Positions 17,527 to 25,968 of a stretch of 34,514 nucleotides of DNA are shown piece by piece. Within the stretch, counting starts at the first letter, position 1; every line of letters begins with the position of its first letter. The notes under the pieces are model-generated. The model was not told the DNA's origin and did not search any database. It was given only the letters and a program-made list of their open reading frames with translations. Origin of the DNA: Symploca sp. SIO1C2 (GTDB taxonomy: Bacteria > Cyanobacteriota > Cyanobacteriia > Cyanobacteriales > Coleofasciculaceae); assembly GCA_010672925.1 (NCBI GenBank), contig JAAHFP010000014.1, positions 136,845 through 171,358 of the forward strand. Reading direction: 5' to 3'. A program made the translations under genes and the position numbers.

Positions 17527-17776
17527 TGGATAATGGTGGAGTTTAGGGGGAAAGCGATCGCATTTTATAGCAACGAGCGCTCGTGTGTTTACAGATTGAC
17601 CGTCGTTAATAATCACCAAACCTTTATTTAACAGTACTTTCCACCTCCCTAATACCTAACACCTGCGCGAAGCGCTATACCTTCGTGTACTTTGTGCCTT
17701 TGTGGTAAAAATGACCTCTGGAAGGATGCCTCAATGATTTAGATTTGCACCGTAATCTGTGTTTGTATCCTAACAC

Positions 17777-18022
17777 CTAACTTTGAGGTGCTCCGCCAAT
17801 ATTATCCTGTTGTTCAGAGGCTATCTTGTTTGCTCTATAGTTATTCATGGCATTTTGACTAAGTTCTTCTAAACTTGCCTCAGACCAAAGATTTCTTTGC
17901 CAAAGAGTGTAATCAAATGGTTCTCGCAAGATGAGACTGATAAACTTCTCGGCTTGTACTTTGCCTAAGGCATTAATTAGCGCTTCCATGCCCTTGATTT
18001 TGATTTCTGTATCAGTTAACAT
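17777..18022 (-). CDS. Putative antitoxin partner of the PIN toxin
   Basis: The 81-residue protein starts with an ATG inside the toxin gene, overlapping it by 11 bases. It has a short helical N-terminus (TDTEIKIKGMEALINALG), a central segment (AEKFISLILREPFDYTLW) and a polar C-terminal tail. The pattern recurs beside PIN proteins in cyanobacteria to my recollection. It has no recognisable DNA-binding motif. The role as antitoxin is inferred from size, overlap and pairing. The order is toxin first, antitoxin second. Confidence 0.65.
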   Translation of the reverse strand: MLTDTEIKIKGMEALINALGKVQAEKFISLILREPFDYTLWQRNLWSEASLEELSQNAMNNYRANKIASEQQDNIGGAPQS

Positions 18023-18455
18023 ATCCGTTAATCAATTCTATTATGTCTAGTGGATTTATAACTTGGACCGCTGTAAAATCAGACAGTTTTTTAATCAGTC
18101 TATCATCTGTTGTTACAAAGTAATCTGCACAGCCTTCTATCGCTGATGCTACATGCAAGGCATCCTTTGCCTTAACGCCTTTGCTGAGCAGACTTTTCGC
18201 AATCTTCAACACAGAAGCGTTTTCTTCGATCTCAACAACAGCTAAAGAGTGCCATTCCCTTATTGCTGCTTGCCTTTCTAAAAAAGGGTTTGCCTCATTC
18301 TCAAATTCTAAAATATAAGACCAGATTAGTTCAAGCGTTCCTTGTCTAATTTTGTCCTGAAGATAAAGTTTTGTTTCTGCTTCAAGTCTAATACGTATTT
18401 GCCCTTGATCATCAAATGGACGGTTAAAAGCACAATTATCGAGGTAGATTCTCAC
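18012..18455 (-). CDS. PIN-domain ribonuclease toxin (VapC-like)
   Basis: The 147-residue protein shows the acidic PIN constellation: D6 in MRIYLDNCAFNRP, E50 or E52 in the second helix region, D98 in KAKDALHVASA and D117/D118 in FVTTDDRL. PIN toxins are Mg-dependent endoribonucleases that cut tRNA, rRNA or mRNA until neutralised by a bound antitoxin. The LDNCAFNRPFDD opening is typical of a cyanobacterial subgroup rather than canonical VapC. It is followed by a small gene overlapping its end, the probable antitoxin. Confidence 0.85.
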   Translation of the reverse strand: MRIYLDNCAFNRPFDDQGQIRIRLEAETKLYLQDKIRQGTLELIWSYILEFENEANPFLERQAAIREWHSLAVVEIEENASVLKIAKSLLSKGVKAKDALHVASAIEGCADYFVTTDDRLIKKLSDFTAVQVINPLDIIELINGYVN

Positions 18456-18535
18456 TAAAACTGTATTTGTATGGCGATATCAGGATTATAAGCGATATTG
18501 CCTTATTCCATGAGAAAGGCTATCCTATATTCTTG

Positions 18536-18677
18536 TATCAAGTTTGGCTAATCACTTATAGTTTCCTTTTTCCTTGCAACTTTCTGCTCTTCTGCCTAGC
18601 CTGGGGCAACAGCTTTGCCAAACTGCCCTAGACCTTGTTGCAACCAAAATGTAAGTATTCAACTGAACTAGATATTA
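18536..18677. repeat. Dispersed repeat, copy 1 of a ~140-160-base element
   Basis: The left end AATCACTTATAGTTTCC, an internal CTTCTGCCTAGCCTG word and the right end CCTTGTTGCAACCAAAATG match a second copy at 25809-25968 in the same orientation. TTGCAAC near the left and GTTGCAA near the right make an imperfect inverted repeat. Confidence 0.72.
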
Positions 18678-18713
18678 CTGCTATGTTTGTTAACCTTGTT
18701 TCAGGAAAACCCT

Positions 18714-21062
18714 ATGACCACAAATTCGCAGAATACAGAAAGAGCAATTACTAATGTTGCTCGGATTTTAGGAATTGCTATCCCAATCATATTCATATTG
18801 TTATTATTTCATCAATATATTTATTACTTGCGCGTACCGATTTTAGGCAGTTTATTTTTAGTCTTACTCCCTTTAATTTCTAGCTCACCTATTCTAAGAA
18901 ATTTATTTATCTTTCGCTACAAATGGCAATTAGCTCTAGTAATTGCTACAGCACTAATCGCTGGCTTGGCAATAACGAATACTTTTGAGACTATTATATC
19001 TGATGGACCGACTCGCTTCAACTTTGACTCTACTAAACCGCTAGGATGGGAGTTTTCACAAAAACTTTTCTCCCTGAAAATACAATTATTTCCAGCGAAT
19101 AAATGGCTACCGATTCAGATTGAACCTTTTAAAGATGTATTCGCACTTTTGTTAGGCTCCTTAATCGGCATTACTGCCTTCAGTCGCTCTAAAAAAGATA
19201 GCGAACTTAGCAGATATGTCAACAACGATTATAATCAAACCAAGAGTAATCCTAGCGTGTGGCTCTGGTCAGGGTTATCAATAGGATTATTGCTAGGGAG
19301 CGTTTTCATTTTTGTGGCGGACATATCCACTAGCCTACTTAATCATTTTCTCGAAGATGATAAATTTTCTCCCATAGAAACCCAGACCATAAAAATTATT
19401 AAGCTTCTAAAAGATGGGGCAATAGGCTATCTGAAAGATGGCAAACTTACTGCCTCTCATCTTAGCAATATAGGATTTGTGCTAGTAATACTGTTCTTAT
19501 ATATAGGTAGTTACTATATAAGCAAATACATATGGAAGCGGTCTAAAAGTGGTCAAACAAGAAGAGAAGAAGAACCATTTTATATCCCTGCCCTTTTTTA
19601 CTTAATGCTGATCACAACAGGGATCATTCTCTTGTTTGGATTTTTAACCTTTTTGCTTGACTACTATTTGATTCCAGTCCTGTTTGCTGTCCTAGTTTTC
19701 TCTGCCTTGATGTATTGGATATGGAAAGTAGATCATTATTACGAACTTAAAAAACTTGATTCTCCGAGAAAATCCCAGATACCGAGTAATAAAGAGGAAG
19801 TGATCCAGGATTTCAAGCAAGCACTGAAAAATAGACTAGAACATCAGGGAGAAAACCGTACTTTAGTAGTAGTATGTGCTAGTGGCGGAGGGATCCAAGC
19901 AGCAGGATGGACGGTACAAGTGCTGACTGGTTTGCAACAAGAGCTTGGTGTTGATTTTGTCCAAGCGATTGGTTTGATCAGTTCTGTATCCGGGGGCTCA
20001 GTGGGCTCGATGTATTATCTTGATGGCTTCAACCAAGAGTATGGTTACCCGGAAGAAGAAGGGTTTAAGAAGATTTTTAATAGTGCAACGGCTAATGGCT
20101 TAGAGAGTACCGGTTGGGGACTAGCTTACCAGGATCTGTGGCGCTTTATCGGATTGCCTTGGATCTCAAAAATCTGGGGACGAGAGGATCGTGGCACAGC
20201 TATAGAAGGCTTATGGCAAAGGAACCTCAAAAATCCAAAGCTTGGTTTGAATACGTGGCGTGATCAAGCTTTGGCAGGTAAAATTCCTATTCCCGTGTTC
20301 AATGCTACCTTGGTTAATAATGGCTATCGTTTTCTACTAAGTCCCATGACGTTTGTTAAGGCAAGCCATCAAGCTAAAAAATATCGAGATTTTAACAGCC
20401 TCTATGGTAAGTATAATTATGATATCCATGTTGAAACTGCAGCTCGACTCTCAGCGACATTTCCTTACGTAACCCCTATTGCTCGTAATTATCCTCCTGT
20501 TGATCAAGAGCGAAACAACAACTATCACGTAGCTGATGGAGGCTACTTCGATAATTTTGGTGTGTATACTGCTGTAGAATGGCTAGACCAAGTTGTACTA
20601 ACCAATCACAAGGATCTTAACCTACAAAAGGTGGTTATTCTGCAAATTAATGCTTTTCGTTCATCAGAGCCAGAAAATGATAATTCAAGTACCAAGCAAG
20701 GTTGGTTGATGTCTTTAGCTGGACCATTGCTAGCTGTATTCAAAGTTCGTAACTCGACGCAAACTGATCGCAATGATCTGGAAATACAAGCTCTTCAGGA
20801 AAAATGGGAACAAAAGGAAAACGCTAAGATCAAGATCGAAAACGTCAAGATTGAGCCTTCTGCAACAAATAATATTGATTTTAGCGGGAAGAAAGAGTCA
20901 GAATCTATGCAGAAGTATTGGCAGTTATTTATTAATAAACAAGGTGAATATGCACCACCCCTATCCTGGAAACTTTCCCAGTTTGAAAAAGAGGTGATTA
21001 AATTTATGTGGAACGACATAAAAGACGGAGTTGTTAAGAAGCTTGAAAACTGGAACAAATAA
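18714..21062 (+). CDS. Multi-pass membrane patatin-like phospholipase
   Basis: The ATG at 18714 is preceded by an AGGAAA motif nine bases upstream, preferred over a TTG at 18687. The 782-residue protein has about eight hydrophobic helices in its first ~350 residues, then a patatin/cPLA2-like hydrolase. The oxyanion loop is GGG at 391-393 (ASGGGIQAAG). The likely nucleophile is S426 in SSVSGGSVG. The catalytic Asp is D608 in VADGGYFDNFG. Patatins hydrolyse acyl esters of membrane lipids with a Ser-Asp dyad. The membrane-anchored form is uncommon, and together with a charged Lys/Glu-rich C-terminal tail (about 695-740) suggests a lipid-remodelling role at the membrane. Codon use looks AT-richer than neighbours and HIP1 is absent. 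The substrate is unknown. Confidence 0.85.
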   Translation: MTTNSQNTERAITNVARILGIAIPIIFILLLFHQYIYYLRVPILGSLFLVLLPLISSSPILRNLFIFRYKWQLALVIATALIAGLAITNTFETIISDGPTRFNFDSTKPLGWEFSQKLFSLKIQLFPANKWLPIQIEPFKDVFALLLGSLIGITAFSRSKKDSELSRYVNNDYNQTKSNPSVWLWSGLSIGLLLGSVFIFVADISTSLLNHFLEDDKFSPIETQTIKIIKLLKDGAIGYLKDGKLTASHLSNIGFVLVILFLYIGSYYISKYIWKRSKSGQTRREEEPFYIPALFYLMLITTGIILLFGFLTFLLDYYLIPVLFAVLVFSALMYWIWKVDHYYELKKLDSPRKSQIPSNKEEVIQDFKQALKNRLEHQGENRTLVVVCASGGGIQAAGWTVQVLTGLQQELGVDFVQAIGLISSVSGGSVGSMYYLDGFNQEYGYPEEEGFKKIFNSATANGLESTGWGLAYQDLWRFIGLPWISKIWGREDRGTAIEGLWQRNLKNPKLGLNTWRDQALAGKIPIPVFNATLVNNGYRFLLSPMTFVKASHQAKKYRDFNSLYGKYNYDIHVETAARLSATFPYVTPIARNYPPVDQERNNNYHVADGGYFDNFGVYTAVEWLDQVVLTNHKDLNLQKVVILQINAFRSSEPENDNSSTKQGWLMSLAGPLLAVFKVRNSTQTDRNDLEIQALQEKWEQKENAKIKIENVKIEPSATNNIDFSGKKESESMQKYWQLFINKQGEYAPPLSWKLSQFEKEVIKFMWNDIKDGVVKKLENWNK

Positions 21063-21453
21063 AACTCATGTACTGGTGTTAAGCTTATCCGACGACTAAA
21101 GATCGTCTATCCGAAAAGAGAACGATAAACAGACGCACCAGATTCAGCTCCATCCTCTCATACGGGTGAACGAAATTTACAGTGGCTCTCTCAGAGACTT
21201 CGAGTCAGGAGTCTCCCTTGTGAAGATATTTGACAAAAGTTTCGACCCTCATTACTCATTACTCATTACTCATTACTCAAAAAAGCTCTCCCACACCTTT
21301 TGAGAGTTCACCCCTCTCATAATAAATCCTGGTCAACTACCCCCATGATAAATCACTTGAAGTTTTTTCACCCCTAATCCCTTGCCCTGTTGAGAGCAAG
21401 GGGGTAACTAACCTAGTTTGGTATCAAATTCTCTTAAAAACGGTCATCAAGCC
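21063..21453. other. 391-base spacer between convergent genes
   Basis: The spacer holds a weak hairpin GACGA/TCGTC soon after the patatin stop (about 21091-21107), a TCATTAC tandem repeat (21249-21276) and C-rich stretches. No gene or RNA is supported. Confidence 0.4.
21249..21276. repeat. Heptamer tandem repeat TCATTAC x4
   Basis: Four perfect TCATTAC copies are the reverse complement of the GTAATGA unit seen at the topoisomerase 3' end. Confidence 0.9.
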
Positions 21454-21765
21454 TTAACTTGTCACCAACACTTGACGATTGTCATACAAGCTGAACTTAT
21501 TATCCATGAGGCTCAACTGACTGCTGAGAATTTGCTGAATCATCTGCTGCAAAACCCCTTGTGTATGACATTGAAGCGTTTCAAGGGATATCAGTAAGCC
21601 TTCTCTATCAGCCAGAGGTAAATCTTGCATCAGTTCTTCAGCTTCCTGTAACATTCGTTCTTGTGCTTCTGGCATCAGCTTTCTCCAATTAGCAAGCAAT
21701 AGGTTGCGCTCTACGATGGTCAACTTCCATTGATATTCGGACATACTGCTGCTGTTGTGTAACAT
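21454..21765 (-). CDS. Small hypothetical helical protein
   Basis: The 103-residue protein is rich in Leu, Gln and Glu and should be largely helical. It has an amphipathic acidic centre (MLQEAEELMQDLPLADREG) and a second Gln-rich helix. No signal peptide, membrane segment or known motif is seen. GAGTGAAAG lies just before the ATG at 21765 and is a passable ribosome binding site. An alternative start is the ATG seven codons in (MSEYQW). The function is not recognised. Confidence 0.55.
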   Translation of the reverse strand: MLHNSSSMSEYQWKLTIVERNLLLANWRKLMPEAQERMLQEAEELMQDLPLADREGLLISLETLQCHTQGVLQQMIQQILSSQLSLMDNKFSLYDNRQVLVTS

Positions 21766-21920
21766 ATTACTTTCACTCTTTCGATACTTGCTTAGTGGAA
21801 TCCGGATAATTTAGCCAGTTATTTGGCTATCCAACCACCAAAATGCAGTCAAAGGTTGTACTTCTTATGGTAGAGCAAAAATTTAGTATTCTCTCTAAAG
21901 TAAGGACAAAACCGTGAGTT

Positions 21921-22038
21921 ATACCAAATCCGGGTTAAACACCCCCGTTTTCAGTAAACCCCGAAACCCTGTAGAGACGCGCCATGGCGCGTCTCTACAA
22001 TGTGGAGATAATGGGTTTATTTGTACCGGATTTGGTAT
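21921..22038. mobile_element. MITE-like element, copy 2, with internal 30-bp perfect palindrome
   Basis: A 118-base element runs from ATACCAAATCCGG to CCGGATTTGGTAT, perfect 13-bp terminal inverted repeats. Inside, 21970-21999 is a perfect 30-bp palindrome centred on GCGCCATGGCGC. The ends match the other two elements of this family, while the interior differs. It lies in the 21766-22263 spacer, which contains no gene I can support. Confidence 0.78.
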
Positions 22039-22263
22039 TACTCGTGTCTGATGATATGCTTTGTCTTCTAGAGAGTGAGTCTAGTATTCAGAGAAATCAG
22101 GTGTTTTGTGACAACCATAAGGAAATATCAGTATTTTCCCCGAAGAAACCCGGTTTCTGAACCGACACTCTAGACGAAAGTAACGATGCTGATGAAATAT
22201 AAGTTAACAGTAAGTTATAGTCCTTAATTTTAAGTCTGTTTGTTTTGTATTAATCATTACCGT

Positions 22264-22590
22264 TCACTCGGTGGTTGTCGTGGTTGTCAAAATCATCAAC
22301 TCTTGAGCCGAGTTGGTATTTATCTCTTCTACTGCGGTGGAAAGTTGTGGGCTGCCCTTGATAGTGATGGCTCCCAATAGGGCGACTGATGCTAAAGCCA
22401 TACCAAGGACTATCTTATTTATGGTAGAGTGCTCTTTGGTTTTGACGGGCTCTTGAGTGGTGGCTAAACATTCTTGCTTGATGGTAACGCTCCAATTACT
22501 ACCACCGAACCAATACATACTCAGCAAATTAGGGTCACATACAGACTCATAGTTTGCCTCTTCACTATTGCTCACTTTATCTTCTAACAT
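22264..22590 (-). CDS. Small single-pass membrane protein of unknown function
   Basis: The start is set by an AGGAGG ribosome binding site (22599-22604 on the minus strand) eight bases before the ATG at 22590, giving 108 residues. A polar, acidic N-terminal ~55 residues is followed by a transmembrane helix (INKIVLGMALASVALLGAI, about 59-77) and a ~30-residue tail ending in six consecutive threonines and a Glu. A consensus Shine-Dalgarno is unusual in this window and suggests strong translation. Positive charges precede the helix (KTKEH), so the N-terminus is probably cytoplasmic. No family is recognised. It does not contain the TTxxxxEE core. Confidence 0.65.
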   Translation of the reverse strand: MLEDKVSNSEEANYESVCDPNLLSMYWFGGSNWSVTIKQECLATTQEPVKTKEHSTINKIVLGMALASVALLGAITIKGSPQLSTAVEEINTNSAQELMILTTTTTTE

Positions 22591-23174
22591 CGAAAAAACC
22601 TCCTGTAACACTATCTACTAACTTGCTTAGTGCTGACTCTATTTCGTCAACCACACTTTCCTAATCATGAAATATGCTCTGGAATAAACTGGTGATGGAG
22701 TGGCTTCTTGAGTTTGAATTTACTCACTATCAAGCATCGTACTTGATCACCTTGGTAGCTAATGCAGTACTTGTTGAGTTGTGATTGGGCTATTTTAATA
22801 TTGGTGCTCTAGATCACTTTCTTTCCTTAAATTTTTAACGAAGCTCATGACATCTGCAATTTTTTTGTGTAGATTGGATTATATTCGTTGTCAATAAGTG
22901 AGATACAGACGAGTTCAGGGTGCTGTGTGCCAGGGAAAAATCAGCATCATACCAAGTCAAGGCAACAGGAAATAAGCAACTTACGACAGCGTATAGTGAA
23001 GAGCTTTACTAAGGCTTACTGAATCAAGCCTTAAATAGAGTAATTTGGCTCAAAATTTCAGCAATTTTGAGCCAAGCTTTGCTTGCTCATTATGAATAAT
23101 CAGGCGAGAGAAAATTTCCCTAAGACCTAACACCTACTACAGATCAATACAATTTTTTGTGTGAGGATTTATTT
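22591..23174. other. 584-base spacer between divergent genes
   Basis: Apart from the hairpin at 23045-23075 and the AGGAGG site of the leftward gene, no ORF, RNA gene or tandem repeat is seen. It must carry the promoters of both the leftward membrane-protein gene and the porin gene. Confidence 0.4.
23045..23075. promoter_or_regulatory. Perfect 13-bp stem-loop upstream of the porin gene
   Basis: TTGGCTCAAAATT and its exact complement AATTTTGAGCCAA surround a 5-base loop (TCAGC). It lies 100 bases before the porin start. There is no T-run after it on either strand, so a simple terminator is unlikely. It may be a 5' UTR structure or an operator. Confidence 0.6.
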
Positions 23175-25193
23175 GTGAACAAATATCGACTGTCTTCTGG
23201 CAGTGGAGTAAGTTTTCTCTGCCTACTTGCCGGTTACTTATCTCTAGGAGTAGCACCTGCTACAGCTGAAGTTACTGAGCAATCTAATCTGAAAATAGAC
23301 ACGGGGATGCGGAGATACGAGGACGCGGGGATACGAGGACGCGGGGACGCGGAGAGATTAAATTTTATCGATAGTGATGAGAAAAATTTTTCCATCGAGA
23401 CTGCCTTGAAAATGGACGCGGGGACACGGGGACGCGGGGACGCGGAGAGAGAAGAACTTTTTTTCTCATCTTCAGTATCTCATCCCCAATCTCCAACCTT
23501 TATCTCTCTACAGTCAGATTCAGATACTGCTGTTAGTGAGCCTTCTGCATCCCAACTGCTGACTCAAATCAAGACCCAATCCCGTCCGATGAGACAAGTA
23601 ACCAGTGTCTCAGAACTTTCCGACGTACAACCATCGGATTGGGCTTTTGAAGCACTACGCTCTTTAGTAGAACGTTATGGTGTAATATCTGGTTATCCTG
23701 ATGGTACATTCCGAGGTAATCGTCCTCTCTCCCGTTATGAATTTGCAGCTGGTTTAAATGCAGCTCTTGATCGGGTTAGCGAACTTATTGCTACTGGTGA
23801 TTTTATTACTAGAGAAGATCTAGTTACTTTAGAGAGGTTACAGGCAGAATTTGCTGAAGAGTTATTTGTTCTTCAGGGTAGAGTAGATAATCTCGAAGAG
23901 CGTACTGTTACCTTGGAAAATCAGCAGTTTTCTACTACTACTAAACTTAGTGGAGAAGTAATTTTCAGCCTTGCTGGTGCTACAGGGGGAGCTCCCGGTG
24001 CTTCTGATTCTACTGAAGTTGTGTTTAATGACCGGGTACGGTTAAATCTCAATACCAGCTTTACTGGTAAGGACTTGCTGATTACTGGTTTGCAAGCTCA
24101 TAACTTTGGGGGTGGTATTGGCAACACTACCGGCAGCATTCCTGGTGCTTTAGGTTACGGAGACCCCCTTTTTAATACTGCTAGTAACGCCAGTCTCGGC
24201 TTTGCACCCCAATTTGGTTTCACTAATCCTCAGACTCTGACTAATACTAGTTCCAATGATCTGAATCTTTACAAACTGCTCTATATCTTCCCGGTAGCTA
24301 ATAAGTTGACTCTGTTTGCCGGTACGAATGCAGAAGTATCTGATGCTTTTCCCGCTATCACTCCTTTTGCTGGAGAAGGTCAAGAGGCAGTTTCTCGATT
24401 TGCAGGACTTAATCCAGTTACTCGTGTATCTGGAGGCACTTCCCAAACCGGCTTGGCGTCTGCGGTAGGGGCAATCTGGAGCATTTCTGACCAGGTAGAC
24501 TTGCGAGCTTTATACGGTAGTGTTAATGCTTCAATTCCCAATGACCAAGGTTTAGCTGGTGGCACGCCTCTGGGAGCAGGTTTCTTTGATGGTAGCAACG
24601 TTATCGCCGCTCAACTAACTGTCAAGCCTACTGATAGTGTGGATATTGGTCTCAATTATGCCCACAGCCGTCACGATATCAACATCTTGGGTACGGGTTT
24701 AAGTAGTTCTGATGTTGGCTCTGTTTTGTTTACTCCTAATGCTGCCCAATTAGCTGCGGTAGGGGGTAGTAATTTACTCGCAGTTGCCAATGAGCCGATT
24801 CGGATGAACTCTTTTGGTGGAACTCTCACCTGGCGAATTACACCGAAAGTGGCTTTCTCTTCTTTTGGTTCCGTAATCTTGGCGGATTTAGAAAATGTCG
24901 ATGCTTCTACTGACTTTACCAGTTGGATGGTCGGTTTGCATGTCAAAGATATTCTGAAGGCAGGTAACACCGCAGGACTGTTGTTTGGTCAACCTCTAAC
25001 CCGTAGTTCTGTTGGCGGCAGTGCTCTTGAGCCAGAAGATGCAACTCCTTACCATTTAGAGGGTTACTTTAAGTTTAAAGTCTCTGACAATATCAGCATT
25101 ACTCCCGGTGTATACTTTATTTTCAATCCTGAAGGTTTTAGTCAGAATGATACGGCAACTGTAGGGGTAATACGGACGACTTTTACCTTCTAA
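23175..25193 (+). CDS. SLH-domain outer-membrane porin (cyanobacterial iron-uptake/OprB-like porin)
   Basis: The GTG at 23175 is chosen because GAGG sits eight bases upstream and a signal peptide follows at once (MNKYRLSSGSG, hydrophobic core, ATAE). The 672-residue protein then has a repeat-derived low-complexity stretch (about 38-95) and an SLH domain (about 145-200, SDWAFEALRSLVERYGVISGYPDGTF). A coiled coil (about 210-250) leads to a beta-barrel ending in VIRTTFTF, with the terminal Phe expected of BAM substrates. The family spans the outer membrane, with the SLH domain gripping peptidoglycan-linked polymer. It passes small solutes or inorganic ions, and some members take up iron. The specific cargo is not readable from sequence. 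Confidence 0.9.
   Translation: MNKYRLSSGSGVSFLCLLAGYLSLGVAPATAEVTEQSNLKIDTGMRRYEDAGIRGRGDAERLNFIDSDEKNFSIETALKMDAGTRGRGDAEREELFFSSSVSHPQSPTFISLQSDSDTAVSEPSASQLLTQIKTQSRPMRQVTSVSELSDVQPSDWAFEALRSLVERYGVISGYPDGTFRGNRPLSRYEFAAGLNAALDRVSELIATGDFITREDLVTLERLQAEFAEELFVLQGRVDNLEERTVTLENQQFSTTTKLSGEVIFSLAGATGGAPGASDSTEVVFNDRVRLNLNTSFTGKDLLITGLQAHNFGGGIGNTTGSIPGALGYGDPLFNTASNASLGFAPQFGFTNPQTLTNTSSNDLNLYKLLYIFPVANKLTLFAGTNAEVSDAFPAITPFAGEGQEAVSRFAGLNPVTRVSGGTSQTGLASAVGAIWSISDQVDLRALYGSVNASIPNDQGLAGGTPLGAGFFDGSNVIAAQLTVKPTDSVDIGLNYAHSRHDINILGTGLSSSDVGSVLFTPNAAQLAAVGGSNLLAVANEPIRMNSFGGTLTWRITPKVAFSSFGSVILADLENVDASTDFTSWMVGLHVKDILKAGNTAGLLFGQPLTRSSVGGSALEPEDATPYHLEGYFKFKVSDNISITPGVYFIFNPEGFSQNDTATVGVIRTTFTF
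23300..23450 (+). repeat. ACGCGGG-type tandem repeats in the porin coding sequence
   Basis: Two blocks of GGGGACGCGGAGA-like repeats (about 23300-23362 and 23414-23450) encode the RGRGDAER segments that lie between signal peptide and SLH domain. Similar units are common in cyanobacterial spacers. They look inserted and still in frame. Confidence 0.8.
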
Positions 25194-25199
25194 GGTTTA

Positions 25200-25236
25200 G
25201 GGGAATTGGGGAATTGGGAATTGGGAATTGGGAGTG
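25200..25236. repeat. GGGAATT tandem repeat
   Basis: A run of GGGAATT/GGGGAATT units follows the porin stop codon at once. It is the reverse complement of the CCCAATT run inside the hybrid kinase gene. Confidence 0.85.
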
Positions 25237-25312
25237 GAAAAAGTTTACTACACAAGCTTTCTTCTCTCCTGCCTCCTGCCTTCGGAGCAATGCTTAGGGG
25301 GAATGGAATGCT

Positions 25313-25756
25313 TTAGTCGTTATTGTTAGTTGTAGATGAAATCAAGGTCAAGGCTTGATTGATAATCGCCTCTCGGTTGACCTTTTTTTCCAAAGTAGCT
25401 GTATCATACATTCCTTCTGCCACTTCTAGAGAAGCACCATCAATCGCCATGGGATAGGCAACTTCTAGAATTTGGTATAACTCTTCTGGCGTTAGGTAAT
25501 AGCCTCCGGCTTTACGACGTTTGTTTTTTTCCTGAATTTCTCTGGTGCTGTTGCGGATGGAGACATCCCAAGAACGAGTCGTGCGGTTTTCTGCTTGTTG
25601 TTTGATTAAATGGAGGAGTAATATCTTGGCGTAACTGCGAATATTATTGATTTTGTCATCACGGCTCATTTCTTCGAGTTCTTCTACAATGACTAAGGCT
25701 CCGGAGATATCACCTTTTAATAATAAGCTTCTGAGTTCGAGGAGTTCTTCCATCAC
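25313..25756 (-). CDS. DUF29-like protein
   Basis: The 147-residue soluble protein has the helical signature I associate with cyanobacterial DUF29 relatives: ELEEMSRDDKINNIRSYAKI, then LLLHLIKQQAENRTTRSW and SIRNSTREIQ. A basic KNKRRKAGGYYLT linker and a C-terminal helical segment follow. The function of this family is unknown. Members are very numerous in cyanobacterial genomes. It faces the porin gene convergently, with 119 bases between stops. A tandem-repeat tract fills part of that gap. Confidence 0.7.
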   Translation of the reverse strand: MMEELLELRSLLLKGDISGALVIVEELEEMSRDDKINNIRSYAKILLLHLIKQQAENRTTRSWDVSIRNSTREIQEKNKRRKAGGYYLTPEELYQILEVAYPMAIDGASLEVAEGMYDTATLEKKVNREAIINQALTLISSTTNNND

Positions 25757-25808
25757 TTAGACCTCAGATTAGGTACTGCTCTATCTTAAGCGATCGCGGT
25801 CTATGTTA

Positions 25809-25968
25809 TATCAAGGAAAGGATAATCACTTATAATTCCCTTCTCCCTTGCAACCATCTTTCTTCCCTTCTGCCTAGCCTGCGGTTTCTGCTTGCTGTAC
25901 CGCCCTCTGCCCTCTGCCCTCTGCCTTGTTGCAACCAAAGTGTAAGTATTCAACCGAATTTGATGTTA
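25809..25968. repeat. Dispersed repeat, copy 2 of a ~140-160-base element
   Basis: This is the counterpart of 18536-18677 in the same orientation. Ends are conserved (AATCACTTATAATTCCC at left, CCTTGTTGCAACCAAAGTG at right). The middle has gained CCCTCTG repeats. It abuts the stop codon of the PH-domain gene. Confidence 0.72.

Noticed and set aside
17573-17584. Palindrome ACGAGCGCTCGT as an operator
   Set aside because: Twelve bases alone in a spacer beside a HIP1 site; no gene context to support it.
24150-24970. Three antisense frames within the porin gene
   Set aside because: Shadow frames; the porin reading has a signal peptide, SLH domain and barrel end.
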